Positions 17,631-24,717 of a stretch of 24,717 bases of DNA are shown piece after piece; position 1 is the stretch's first letter, and every line of letters starts with the position of its first letter. This DNA comes from an uncultured Chitinophagaceae bacterium (GTDB lineage: Bacteria > Bacteroidota > Bacteroidia > Chitinophagales > Chitinophagaceae): positions 1-24,717 of the forward strand of contig CAMPGG010000013.1 of assembly GCA_946885335.1 (NCBI GenBank), written 5' to 3'. The position numbers were made by a program, and so were the translations under genes. Below the pieces are notes generated by a model. It had not been told where the DNA came from and ran no database searches. It saw only the letters and a program-made list of their open reading frames with translations.

Positions 17631-17765
17631 CCAATTGTATTTTTTAATTTTTCATCCCGGTAACCAGGAGAATTGATAATGATATTTTCTTCATCATCAA
17701 TTTACTTTTAGCCATTCATCATTAAAGTTGTATCCAACTTATATGCATGGCTGTTTTCATGTGGG

Positions 17766-17773
17766 CAAATATA
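17766..17773 (-). promoter_or_regulatory. Candidate -7 promoter box for the phosphatase-hisS operon
   Basis: The minus strand reads TATATTTG, matching TAnnTTTG, about 136 bases before the phosphatase ATG. The long leader makes this less certain than the other boxes. I found no matching box for the divergent tonB gene. Confidence 0.35.
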
Positions 17774-17882
17774 ATGAATCAGCAGGGCAGGTTTAATGGC
17801 TTGTAATGGCAGGTTGAAAAAACATTTTGCTTTTTTATTATGGAATAGAAAAGCAGGCAGCATCTTATAATAAATTTTAACC

Positions 17883-18701
17883 ATGACAAGCAAAGAAATA
17901 CTGCATGCCGATCTGCTGGATATTTTGTTTGAAAACCGTAATAAAGATTATGGTGCTTATGTGTTGAGAAAAAATTATGATCAAAGAATGACCATTGCTT
18001 TGGTGGTCATGTTGATTTTAGGAGGCATATTTTCTTTTTTTGCATTGCAGAAGAATACTCATCTCATTGAACCTCCATTGCCTGAATTTTTACCGGATAT
18101 TGTTACAGTTATTATTCCTCCCAAACCTGATGTGCAAGAACCACCGGTAACCCCACCTGGATCAACCCGAATTAAACCGATGGCCACTGTAAAATCTACG
18201 TCTGCTATTTTGATTGAAAAAGATTTACTTATTACCGATGTGCCGGATCAGCAGGAGCTTTCTGAAAAATATATTGATGTTGTAAATATGGATGGTGATT
18301 TGCCAGTTTATAAAATTGCAGGTAACCATAACACGAATAATACTATAAGTGGTGATGCACCCACAAAGCCTGTTGAAGAAGTTTCTTCAAATTTTAAAAA
18401 AGAAGAATCCGGGGCAGAATTTCCCGGCGGTTTATCAGCCTTCTCCCGGTTTTTGTCAAAGAATTTAAGAGCACCGGCTGATTTAGAGCCTGGTGAAAAG
18501 AAAACGGTGCTGGCACAATTTAAGGTCGATATAGATGGAAAGATTTCAGAAATAGTGATCCTGAACAGTGCCGGGGAAAACTATGATAAAGAAGTAATTC
18601 GCGTATTAAAAAAGATGCCTGCATGGAAGCCTGCAGTGCAGAATGGTCATAAAACAGCCATTTATTTCAAGCAACCTGTTTCCTTTTTAGGGATTGAATA
18701 A
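17883..18701 (+). CDS. tonB: Energy transducer TonB
   Basis: The 272 residues show the Bacteroidota TonB layout. A cytoplasmic N-terminal segment contains ILFENRNKDYGAYVLRKNY, a stretch typical of this family. One transmembrane helix follows at about 36-55, then a proline-rich periplasmic spacer (about 62-96). The C-terminal TonB domain (about 190-272) includes EFPGGLSAFSRFLSKNLRAP, VLAQFKVDIDGKISEIVIL and MPAWKPAVQNG. TonB transmits proton-motive force from an ExbB/ExbD complex to outer-membrane transporters. No exbB or exbD gene is visible on either side, so the motor proteins are encoded elsewhere. It heads a run of four + strand genes. It might serve SusC proteins such as the one at 10952, but nothing in the sequence proves the pairing. 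Confidence 0.94.
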   Translation: MTSKEILHADLLDILFENRNKDYGAYVLRKNYDQRMTIALVVMLILGGIFSFFALQKNTHLIEPPLPEFLPDIVTVIIPPKPDVQEPPVTPPGSTRIKPMATVKSTSAILIEKDLLITDVPDQQELSEKYIDVVNMDGDLPVYKIAGNHNTNNTISGDAPTKPVEEVSSNFKKEESGAEFPGGLSAFSRFLSKNLRAPADLEPGEKKTVLAQFKVDIDGKISEIVILNSAGENYDKEVIRVLKKMPAWKPAVQNGHKTAIYFKQPVSFLGIE

Positions 18702-18731
18702 TAATTTTTTTTAAATTGCTACCCTTTTGAG

Positions 18732-18992
18732 ATGAAAAATTACCCGGTTATGGCCTACGATTACGAAGAAAAAAAGAAAAAGCAGATCAGTTCCATGAAG
18801 TCTATAACAGACTATGGAATGGGTATATTTTTTTCTATTTTAGGCCTTGTCTTTCTTTTTCATGAACAACTTGGAATTGATTTTTCAAGATTTTCAAAAA
18901 GATCGGTTATAGATATTCTATTTGGAATAATCAGTTTAATGTATGGTATATGGCGGATTTACAGGGGGTATAAAAAACAGTATTTCAAATGA
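18732..18992 (+). CDS. Small two-helix membrane protein of unknown function
   Basis: I do not recognise this 86-residue protein. It has a basic, charged N-terminus (YDYEEKKKKQISSMK), a first hydrophobic segment (GMGIFFSILGLVFLF), a short polar linker with several basic residues, and a second segment (IDILFGIISLMYGIWRIY) before a basic tail. Two inner-membrane helices with both ends in the cytoplasm fit the charges. The gene starts 30 bases after tonB and its stop overlaps the next start as ATGA. Its expression is therefore tied to the PstS-like lipoprotein, and a role in the same process is likely. Coding potential is supported by this junction and the tight packing. Confidence 0.75.
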   Translation: MKNYPVMAYDYEEKKKKQISSMKSITDYGMGIFFSILGLVFLFHEQLGIDFSRFSKRSVIDILFGIISLMYGIWRIYRGYKKQYFK

Positions 18993-19930
18993 AAGTTACC
19001 AGTAGAAAATCTTTGTTTATTATTAAATATCTCTCAATAGCCGTTCTTGTTGGTTTAATTAGCAGTTGCGGGGGAGGTATTTCAGAAGATAGCCCGGATC
19101 GATATGACCGGGGAACCATTTATGTAAGTGCTGATGAATCATTTAAAAATGTAATTGATTCGCATGTTAAAGTTTATGAATCTTCATACCCGGATGCAAA
19201 AATTATTGTAGATTATAAACCAGAGGCTGAGTGCCTGAAAGATTTTGCAGTAGACAGTGTCAGGCTGATCATTGCCACAAGAAGCTTTTCTGAAAATGAA
19301 AAAGCTTTTATGGAAGATTCAATGAATGTTATTCCTTCTTCTGCTGTAATCGCCTATGATGCCATTGCGGTAATCGTTAATAAAGAATCCCCTGATTCAT
19401 TGTTTACTATGGAAGAGTTAAAACAAATACTCCAGGGAGGTTTTAAGAAAAATTTAATTCCGGTATTTGATGGGCTTAATGCAACCAGTACCATTCGTTT
19501 TATCATCGATAGTGTATTAAATGGTGCCGCCTTAACAAGTAAGGCCGAAGCAGCCAAAAACAGTGAAGAAGTGATTGATTATGTTTCAAGGACGCCTGAT
19601 GCAGTTGGTTTTTTAGGGGTGAATTGGATTGGGAATAAGGAAGATACTACCCAAATGAGTTTTTTAACAAAAGTTACTTTGGCTTCTTTAGAGAGTACTG
19701 ACAAGCCTGGCGCCTTTGTTAAACCTGTTCAGGCCAATATTTACACCAGGCGATATCCTATGGTACGCGATTTGGTATATACCTTGAAAGAGAAGCATAC
19801 AGGGTTAGCTCATGGGTTTGCAAATTTTTTGCGAGGCGAACGGGGACAATTGATTTTTAAAAGGGCTTATCTTGTACCGGCTCAATTACAATTTATAAAT
19901 ATCAGGAACGCATCGTTCCGGGAAGAGTAA
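18989..19930 (+). CDS. PstS-like substrate-binding lipoprotein
   Basis: This 313-residue protein has a lipoprotein signal (LVGLISSC, Cys at about 27) and a periplasmic binding fold of the PstS type. GTIYVSADESFKNVIDSHV stands where PstS has its first ligand loop. VIAYDAIAVIVNKESPDSLF with MEELKQILQGG matches the hinge region, TPDAVGFLGVNWIGN the second lobe, and GERGQLIFKRAYLVPA the C-terminus. The phosphate-loop serine/glycine signature of classical PstS is weak, so phosphate as the ligand is doubtful. No pstC, pstA or pstB gene is nearby; instead it lies between a TonB cluster and a TPR protein, overlapping the small membrane protein by ATGA. Its function here is unknown. Confidence 0.85.
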   Translation: MKVTSRKSLFIIKYLSIAVLVGLISSCGGGISEDSPDRYDRGTIYVSADESFKNVIDSHVKVYESSYPDAKIIVDYKPEAECLKDFAVDSVRLIIATRSFSENEKAFMEDSMNVIPSSAVIAYDAIAVIVNKESPDSLFTMEELKQILQGGFKKNLIPVFDGLNATSTIRFIIDSVLNGAALTSKAEAAKNSEEVIDYVSRTPDAVGFLGVNWIGNKEDTTQMSFLTKVTLASLESTDKPGAFVKPVQANIYTRRYPMVRDLVYTLKEKHTGLAHGFANFLRGERGQLIFKRAYLVPAQLQFINIRNASFREE

Positions 19931-19970
19931 AAGACATATTAATAACAAAAACAAAAAACAGGGATCGAAC

Positions 19971-21671
19971 ATGATGAAATCAAAATTTGCAGTATTTGCG
20001 GTAGCCTTATTGATCAGCACATCGCTGATGGCTCAAAACCTTTCAGAAGGTATTAACCACATGTATGCTCAGCGTTATAAAAGTGCTGTTGCCACATTCG
20101 AGAGTTTGATTTCCAAAAATCCAAACAATATTGAAGCCACATACTGGTTAGGACAGGCACATATTGCAATGGACGATTCTGCAGGCGCAAAAGCCCTGTA
20201 CGAAAAAGCTTTGATGGCTAACGGAAATGCACCTTTGCTTTTAGTGGGAATGGGACATGTGGAATTATATTATAATAAAAAAGATGAAGCCCGCCAGCGT
20301 TTTGAAACGGCACTGAATCTTAGTAAATCAAGAAAAGGCAACGACCCGGATGTATTGAATGCAATAGGCAGGGCTAATGTGGATGCTAAAGCCGGCGATG
20401 TAGTTTATGCTATAGCCAAATTAAATGAAGCGGTTACAAGAGATGATTCAAAAAGACCTAACCCGGATATTTTTTTAAACCTGGGTAATGCATATCGTAA
20501 AGCACATGATGGAAGTAATGCGGTAGTGTCATACAATAAAGCATTGGAAGCAGATCCAAATTTCGCACCTGCTTTATATCGCAAAGCAATGATCTGGAAT
20601 ACACAAAAAAACTGGGAAGTATATACAAGGGATTTACAGGCAGCATTGGAAAAGGATCCCAAATTCGCTCCCGCCTATTACGAGTTATATTATTATAATT
20701 TAGGTAAACTTGATTTTACAAAAGCGGCTGATTATGCAAATAAATTCATTGCCAATGCGGACAATGATGTGCAGAATGATTACCTGAGATTACAAACATT
20801 GTATGTACAAAAGAAATATGATGAAGCCATTTCCGGAGCAAAAGCATTGGTAAATGCTGCCGGTGATAAAACCCATCCAAGAACTTACAGGTTACTGGCT
20901 TACAGCCATGTTGAAAAAGGTGATACTTCAGGAGCAAAAATGTATATCGATGAATTTTTTGCCAAAGCATCTGAGGAAGATATTGTTGGTAACGACCTGG
21001 TTTTAAAAGGTAAGATCTATGGTGCAGTATCAGGCGATCCTTACATCGTATTCAATAGCTATAAAGAAGCTGCTACTATGGATACGGTAAAAGAAACAAG
21101 GGACGCTATATTGGAAGAAGGTAAAAATTACTTTAAGGCAAAAGGAAATAAATTGATGGAAGCGGAAATGGGACTGTTGGATTACAAACTTACCGGTGGT
21201 TCCAATATCGCAGCCTTATTTAATACTGGTGTATCTTTTTACCAGGGCCAGGCATTTGAAAGGGCTGACAGTATATTTATGCTGTATCAGAAAGCAAATC
21301 CTGATAGTATCTATGGATATCTTTGGAGTGCATATGCTAATGCAGCCATCGATTCAACTATGGAAGCCGGTAGAGCAGTGCCAGCTTACAAAAAGCTTTT
21401 AGAAGTTGCATCAAGAGATAAAGAGCGTTATAAGTCTCAGGGTATCGCAGCTTCAGGCTACCTGGCAGGTTATTACAATAATATTTTGAGTGATAAAGAT
21501 TCCGCAATTGTTTACCTGGAAAAAGGATTGGAATTTGATCCGGGCAATGAAGGATTTATAAAGAATATTCAAATTCTTAAAGGCCAACCAGCCAATCGAA
21601 ATTCGGGCGCTACCAAGCCGGCTGATAAAACAGCCGCAACAAACAAATCGGGTAGCGGATCCAAAAAATAA
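19971..21671 (+). CDS. Secreted tetratricopeptide-repeat protein
   Basis: This protein of 566 residues has a signal peptide (MMKSKFAVFAVALLISTSLMAQ). It is then built of consecutive TPR-like helix pairs through most of its length, for example ATYWLGQAHIAMDDSAGAKA, DIFLNLGNAYRKAHDGSNAV and SAIVYLEKGLEFDPGNEGFI. The last 30 or so residues are a low-complexity Thr/Ala/Lys/Ser tail. TPR proteins act as scaffolds for protein contacts; this one would be periplasmic or outer-membrane associated. It lies 40 bases after the PstS-like gene and is closed by a strong terminator, making it the last gene of the TonB cluster. No enzymatic motif is seen. The start could also be 19974. Confidence 0.88.
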   Translation: MMKSKFAVFAVALLISTSLMAQNLSEGINHMYAQRYKSAVATFESLISKNPNNIEATYWLGQAHIAMDDSAGAKALYEKALMANGNAPLLLVGMGHVELYYNKKDEARQRFETALNLSKSRKGNDPDVLNAIGRANVDAKAGDVVYAIAKLNEAVTRDDSKRPNPDIFLNLGNAYRKAHDGSNAVVSYNKALEADPNFAPALYRKAMIWNTQKNWEVYTRDLQAALEKDPKFAPAYYELYYYNLGKLDFTKAADYANKFIANADNDVQNDYLRLQTLYVQKKYDEAISGAKALVNAAGDKTHPRTYRLLAYSHVEKGDTSGAKMYIDEFFAKASEEDIVGNDLVLKGKIYGAVSGDPYIVFNSYKEAATMDTVKETRDAILEEGKNYFKAKGNKLMEAEMGLLDYKLTGGSNIAALFNTGVSFYQGQAFERADSIFMLYQKANPDSIYGYLWSAYANAAIDSTMEAGRAVPAYKKLLEVASRDKERYKSQGIAASGYLAGYYNNILSDKDSAIVYLEKGLEFDPGNEGFIKNIQILKGQPANRNSGATKPADKTAATNKSGSGSKK

Positions 21672-21692
21672 ATAACATCACACTAATAATTC

Positions 21693-21728
21693 ATCCCCTG
21701 CATTTAAATATGCAGGGGATTTTTTTTA
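21693..21728 (+). terminator. Strong rho-independent terminator after the TPR gene
   Basis: A perfect 11-bp stem (ATCCCCTGCAT 21693-21703 with ATGCAGGGGAT 21710-21720) and a 6-base loop are followed by seven to eight T. It separates the TonB cluster from the complex I operon. Confidence 0.92.
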
Positions 21729-21788
21729 GTTGATAATAATCAGTTTACATCTCTATTTAAAATACAAGGTTAATTCCCGTGGCTGCCT

Positions 21789-21796
21789 TATTTTTG
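21789..21796 (+). promoter_or_regulatory. Bacteroidota -7 promoter box for the nuo operon
   Basis: TATTTTTG matches TAnnTTTG on the coding strand and lies 22 bases before the nuoA ATG, just after the preceding terminator. This placement implies a short leader of roughly 15 bases. A -33 TTG is not evident. Confidence 0.6.
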
Positions 21797-21817
21797 CTGG
21801 CCAGTTCATAAAAGCCT

Positions 21818-22219
21818 ATGATACATTTATTGCAAGCAACGCTTAATTCTCCCGAAACAACATCAGCCAGTTACTTACCCATCGGATTACAAGTTTTATT
21901 TGTTGTTGGATTGGTTGGATTTTTAATGACCGTGACCCATTTATTGGGGCCTAAACGCCAAACTGCGGATAAATTAGAAACATTTTCCAGTGGTATTGCA
22001 TCTCATGGTGATGCACGACAGCCAATGGCAATCAAATATTTCCTGGTAGCCATCCTGTTTGTATTGTTTGATGTAGAAGTAATTTTCTTTTATCCTTATG
22101 CCATTAATTTTAAAGCATTGGGTTGGGATGGATTTTGGGCAGTTATGATGTTTGTAAGCTTTTTCCTGTGCGGATTTATTTATATCATAAAAAAAGGCGC
22201 ACTGGATTGGGAAGATTGA
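21818..22219 (+). CDS. nuoA: NADH-quinone oxidoreductase subunit A
   Basis: NuoA is a small membrane subunit of complex I near the quinone site. The 133 residues contain three hydrophobic helices. The conserved loop has LETFSSGIASHGDARQ, and AIKYFLVAILFVLFDVEVIFFYP is a hallmark of NuoA/ND3. The protein ends in KKGALDWED, like the GALDW end of E. coli NuoA. The loop position that is Cys in mitochondrial ND3 is Ser here, as in E. coli. The gene opens the operon nuoA-nuoB-nuoC-nuoD and has a -7 box 22 bases upstream. Confidence 0.97.
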   Translation: MIHLLQATLNSPETTSASYLPIGLQVLFVVGLVGFLMTVTHLLGPKRQTADKLETFSSGIASHGDARQPMAIKYFLVAILFVLFDVEVIFFYPYAINFKALGWDGFWAVMMFVSFFLCGFIYIIKKGALDWED

Positions 22220-22316
22220 TGAGAACACCAGTTAAATCTGTAGATATATAAAACTTAAGAACGGTTTTTGGGTTAATTAAATAGTAATCCAATTACTCAT
22301 TCAAAATAAAAATATT

Positions 22317-22901
22317 ATGGCTCGTCCGGTATCTTATAATATAAATCAAAAAAAACTTGAAACTGATATCAGCATGGGAAGCTCACCTGAAGGATATTCA
22401 GGAGAAGGTTTCTTTGCCACCAAACTCAGTGATGTAATTGGCCTGGCTCGTAAAAATTCCATTTGGCCCCTGCCATTTGCAACTTCCTGTTGTGGGATCG
22501 AGTTTATGGCCACGATGGGTTCTCATTACGACCTGGCTCGTTTCGGCAGCGAAAGAGTTGGTTTTTCCCCTCGTCAGTGTGATTTACTCATGGTTATGGG
22601 TACCATAGCCAAAAAAATGGGACCCGTTGTAAAACAAGTTTACCTGCAAATGGCTGAACCGCGTTGGGTAATTGCAGTTGGCGCTTGCGCCTGCAGTGGT
22701 GGAATTTTCGATAGTTATAGTGTATTACAGGGTATAGACCAGGTTGTACCCGTGGATGTTTATGTGCCCGGTTGCCCTCCCAGGCCAGAAGGTATTTTGG
22801 ATGGATTTATGAAAGTCCAGGACCTGGTAGGGAAAGAAAGCCTGCGCAGGCGCAATAGCGAAGAATATAAAAATTTATTAAGTAGTTACGGAATATTATA
22901 A
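22317..22901 (+). CDS. nuoB: NADH-quinone oxidoreductase subunit B
   Basis: NuoB carries cluster N2, the last iron-sulfur centre before quinone. In the 194 residues the four expected ligands are C58 and C59 (ATSCCGIEF), C124 (GACACSGG) and C153 (VPGCPPRPE). An additional Cys at 126 replaces the Asn found in E. coli. GSHYDLARFG, FSPRQCDLLMVMGT and VDVYVPGCPPRPEGIL are typical. The C-terminus after about 175 is short and charged. About 97 bases separate it from nuoA, with no terminator or clear promoter in the gap, so read-through from the nuoA promoter is likely. Confidence 0.97.
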   Translation: MARPVSYNINQKKLETDISMGSSPEGYSGEGFFATKLSDVIGLARKNSIWPLPFATSCCGIEFMATMGSHYDLARFGSERVGFSPRQCDLLMVMGTIAKKMGPVVKQVYLQMAEPRWVIAVGACACSGGIFDSYSVLQGIDQVVPVDVYVPGCPPRPEGILDGFMKVQDLVGKESLRRRNSEEYKNLLSSYGIL

Positions 22902-22914
22902 ACTGTAAGCATTC

Positions 22915-23490
22915 ATGGCATTAACAAATGACAGGATAAAGGAATTACTGATAGAACAATTTGGTGAAGAAGTTTCCCAATTTGAAGAACCTTATGGAAT
23001 GCTCACTTTCGAAGCGCCTAAAGATTTGAATTTGAAAGTGCTGACTTACCTGTACGATACGCCTGAACTGGGATTTCGTTTTTTAACGGATCTCTGCGCC
23101 GTGCATTATCCACACAATATTGGTAAAGAATTAGCCGTGGTTTATCATCTTCATAACCTGGTTGAAAATGTTCGTATTCGTTTTAAAATTTTTACACCTG
23201 TTGCAAAGCCCGATGTTTATACCGCAACAGGTTTATATATGTCCGCCAATTGGATGGAAAGAGAAACATATGATTTTTATGGGGTGAATTTTGTCGGCCA
23301 TCCAAACCTGATCAGGATTTTGAATGTGGATGAAATGACTTATTTCCCTATGCGGAAAGAATTTCCATTAGAAGATCAAAGCAGGATAGATAAGGATGAT
23401 GAAATGTTTGGCCGGGGTGGCAGCATGGGTTTTGGCACCGAAAAAACGGATGATGGAAATGCAACGATCGCCGAAGCCGAAAAACAATAA
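22915..23490 (+). CDS. nuoC: NADH-quinone oxidoreductase subunit C
   Basis: NuoC is a peripheral-arm subunit (30 kDa family) without cofactors that packs against NuoD and NuoB. The 191 residues contain GFRFLTDLCAVHYP, the conserved NWMERETYDFYGVNFVGHPN and MRKEFPLEDQ. The C-terminal tail (GRGGSMGFGTEKTDDGNATI) is acidic and low-complexity. It is a separate gene, not the NuoCD fusion found in E. coli; nuoD follows 31 bases downstream. Confidence 0.96.
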   Translation: MALTNDRIKELLIEQFGEEVSQFEEPYGMLTFEAPKDLNLKVLTYLYDTPELGFRFLTDLCAVHYPHNIGKELAVVYHLHNLVENVRIRFKIFTPVAKPDVYTATGLYMSANWMERETYDFYGVNFVGHPNLIRILNVDEMTYFPMRKEFPLEDQSRIDKDDEMFGRGGSMGFGTEKTDDGNATIAEAEKQ

Positions 23491-23521
23491 TATTGGTTGA
23501 TTAATAATATCAAACGTAGAA

Positions 23522-24717
23522 ATGACTACATCAGAACATATAGATTTACCTGAAGGAAGTATTGAGAAAAAGACCACTACACTTAACCTCGGTCCAACGC
23601 ATCCTGCCACTCACGGCGTATTTCAAAACATTCTTGAACTCGATGGTGAACGTATCGTTTCAGCCGAACAAACGGTGGGCTATATTCACCGGGCTTTTGA
23701 AAAAATTGCGGAAAGAAGACCGCTGTACCAGATCACTCCACTTACGGACAGGTTAAACTATTGCTCATCACCCATTAATAATATGGGCTGGCATATTACC
23801 TGCGAAAAATTATTGGGTGTGCAAACACCTAAAAGAGTGGATTATCTGCGGGTGATCATCATGGAACTGGCTCGTATTGCAGATCACCTGATTTGCAATT
23901 CTATTGTTGGTGTTGATAGCGGTGCATATACCGGCTTCCTTTATGTAATGCAGTATCGCGAATTGATCTATGAAATTTGGGAAGAAGTTTGTGGCTCCCG
24001 CTTAACAACTAATATTGGCCGCATCGGTGGTTTTGAAAGAAATTTTAATAATACCGCTTTTGAAAAATTAGAAAAATTTTTAGCGGAATATCCTAAAGTG
24101 CTGAAGGAATTCAATAACCTGTTCAAACGGAATCGCATTTTTATGGAACGCACCATTGGTGTGGGTCCTATTAGTGGTGAACGTGCATTGAACTACGGAT
24201 TTACAGGTCCAAATTTAAGAGCGGCCGGTATTGATTATGATGTTCGTGTTCACACACCATACAGCAGTTACCAGGATTTTGATTTCCAGATACCTGTTGG
24301 CAAAACGGGTGATTGCTACGATCGTTTCCTTGTGCGTGATGAAGAAATGTGGCAGTCACTGCATATCATAGAACAGGCTTATCGCAAAGTGCAGGAATTT
24401 AAAGGTGCCGATGCGGAAGTTTTTCATGCAGATGTACCAGCATATTATTTGCCTGAAAAGAAAGATGTTTACACTAAGATGGAAGCGCTGATCTGGCATT
24501 TTAAAATAATTATGGGTGAAATTGATATTCACCCGGGCGAAGTTTATTCTTCTGTAGAAGGAGCCAATGGTGAATTAGGTTTTTACCTGATCAGCGATGG
24601 GGGCAGAACACCTTATCGTTTACACTTCCGCAGGCCATGTTTTATTTATTACCAGGCTTATGAAGAATTAACGAAAGGAAGTATGTTGAGTGATGCCATC
24701 ATTACCATGAGCAGCCT
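23522..24717 (+). CDS. nuoD: NADH-quinone oxidoreductase subunit D (3'-partial)
   Basis: An open frame runs from the ATG at 23522 through the window edge, about 398 codons without a stop. It shows the NuoD/49-kDa signatures: LNLGPTHPATHGVF near the N-terminus (His residues at the quinone site), GYIHRAFEKIAERR, DRLNYCSSPINNMGW, MELARIADHL, GFERNFN, GPISGERALNYGFTGPNLRA, PYSSYQDFDFQIPVG, YDRFLVRDEEMWQS, and VEGANGELGFYLISDGG near the edge. NuoD forms much of the quinone-binding chamber of complex I. Only the last few residues, ending normally in the DxVFGEVDR-like stretch, are missing. Confidence 0.97.
   Translation, partial: MTTSEHIDLPEGSIEKKTTTLNLGPTHPATHGVFQNILELDGERIVSAEQTVGYIHRAFEKIAERRPLYQITPLTDRLNYCSSPINNMGWHITCEKLLGVQTPKRVDYLRVIIMELARIADHLICNSIVGVDSGAYTGFLYVMQYRELIYEIWEEVCGSRLTTNIGRIGGFERNFNNTAFEKLEKFLAEYPKVLKEFNNLFKRNRIFMERTIGVGPISGERALNYGFTGPNLRAAGIDYDVRVHTPYSSYQDFDFQIPVGKTGDCYDRFLVRDEEMWQSLHIIEQAYRKVQEFKGADAEVFHADVPAYYLPEKKDVYTKMEALIWHFKIIMGEIDIHPGEVYSSVEGANGELGFYLISDGGRTPYRLHFRRPCFIYYQAYEELTKGSMLSDAIITMSS

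Noticed and set aside
17708..17893. A 61-codon minus-strand frame upstream of tonB
   Set aside because: It overlaps the tonB start, has no recognisable domain, and spans the candidate -7 box for the phosphatase gene. It is more likely chance in AT-rich intergenic DNA.
18989..19930. A classical high-affinity phosphate (Pst) transport locus
   Set aside because: No pstC, pstA, pstB or phoU gene is present and the ligand loop differs from PstS; the neighbours are tonB and a TPR gene.
1..24717. CRISPR arrays, tRNA/rRNA genes, prophage, insertion sequences or defence systems
   Set aside because: No regularly spaced repeats, tRNA-like folds, integrase or transposase motifs, or terminal inverted repeats were found; gene density and families are those of a stable chromosome.

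Overview
The window looks like a chromosomal segment of a Bacteroidota bacterium, most likely of the Chitinophagaceae or a close relative. The signs are a SusC/SusD outer-membrane pair, Bacteroidota-type -7 boxes (TAnnTTTG) in front of several genes, little use of Shine-Dalgarno sequences, a moderately AT-rich base composition, and Bacteroidota-style sulfate assimilation and complex I genes. No rRNA or tRNA gene is present to settle the genus. No phage, transposon, CRISPR array or defence island is visible.

Layout. (1) Positions 1-6924, + strand: a sulfate assimilation operon, cut at its 5' end. It encodes CysN (sulfate adenylyltransferase GTPase subunit), CobA (uroporphyrinogen-III methyltransferase), CysJ and CysI (sulfite reductase flavoprotein and hemoprotein), and a fusion of a siroheme-synthase domain to a TauE/SafE-type membrane exporter. 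The products activate sulfate, reduce sulfite to sulfide, build the siroheme that CysI needs, and probably export surplus sulfite or a related anion. (2) 6926-10578, - strand: two pseudouridine synthases that overlap as TAATG, a secreted Lys/His-rich LTXXQ-like protein with a clear terminator, and RlmN. (3) 10952-15708, + strand: an isolated SusC/SusD pair with its own promoter and a shared bidirectional terminator. (4) 15773-17630, - strand: a low-molecular-weight protein tyrosine phosphatase followed by HisS. (5) 17883-21671, + strand: TonB, a small two-helix membrane protein, a PstS-like lipoprotein and a secreted TPR protein, closed by a strong terminator. (6) 21818-24717, + strand: the start of the complex I operon, nuoA-nuoB-nuoC-nuoD, cut at the 3' edge.

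Most of the window is recognisable housekeeping. The two most unusual items are the siroheme-synthase/TauE fusion (5413-6924) and the TonB/PstS-like/TPR cluster (17883-21671), which has no exbB, exbD or pstCAB beside it here. An identical 14-base promoter core in front of rluB and rlmN, which would make rlmN leaderless, is also worth checking. All functions are inferred from recognisable motifs and context; no database search was possible.
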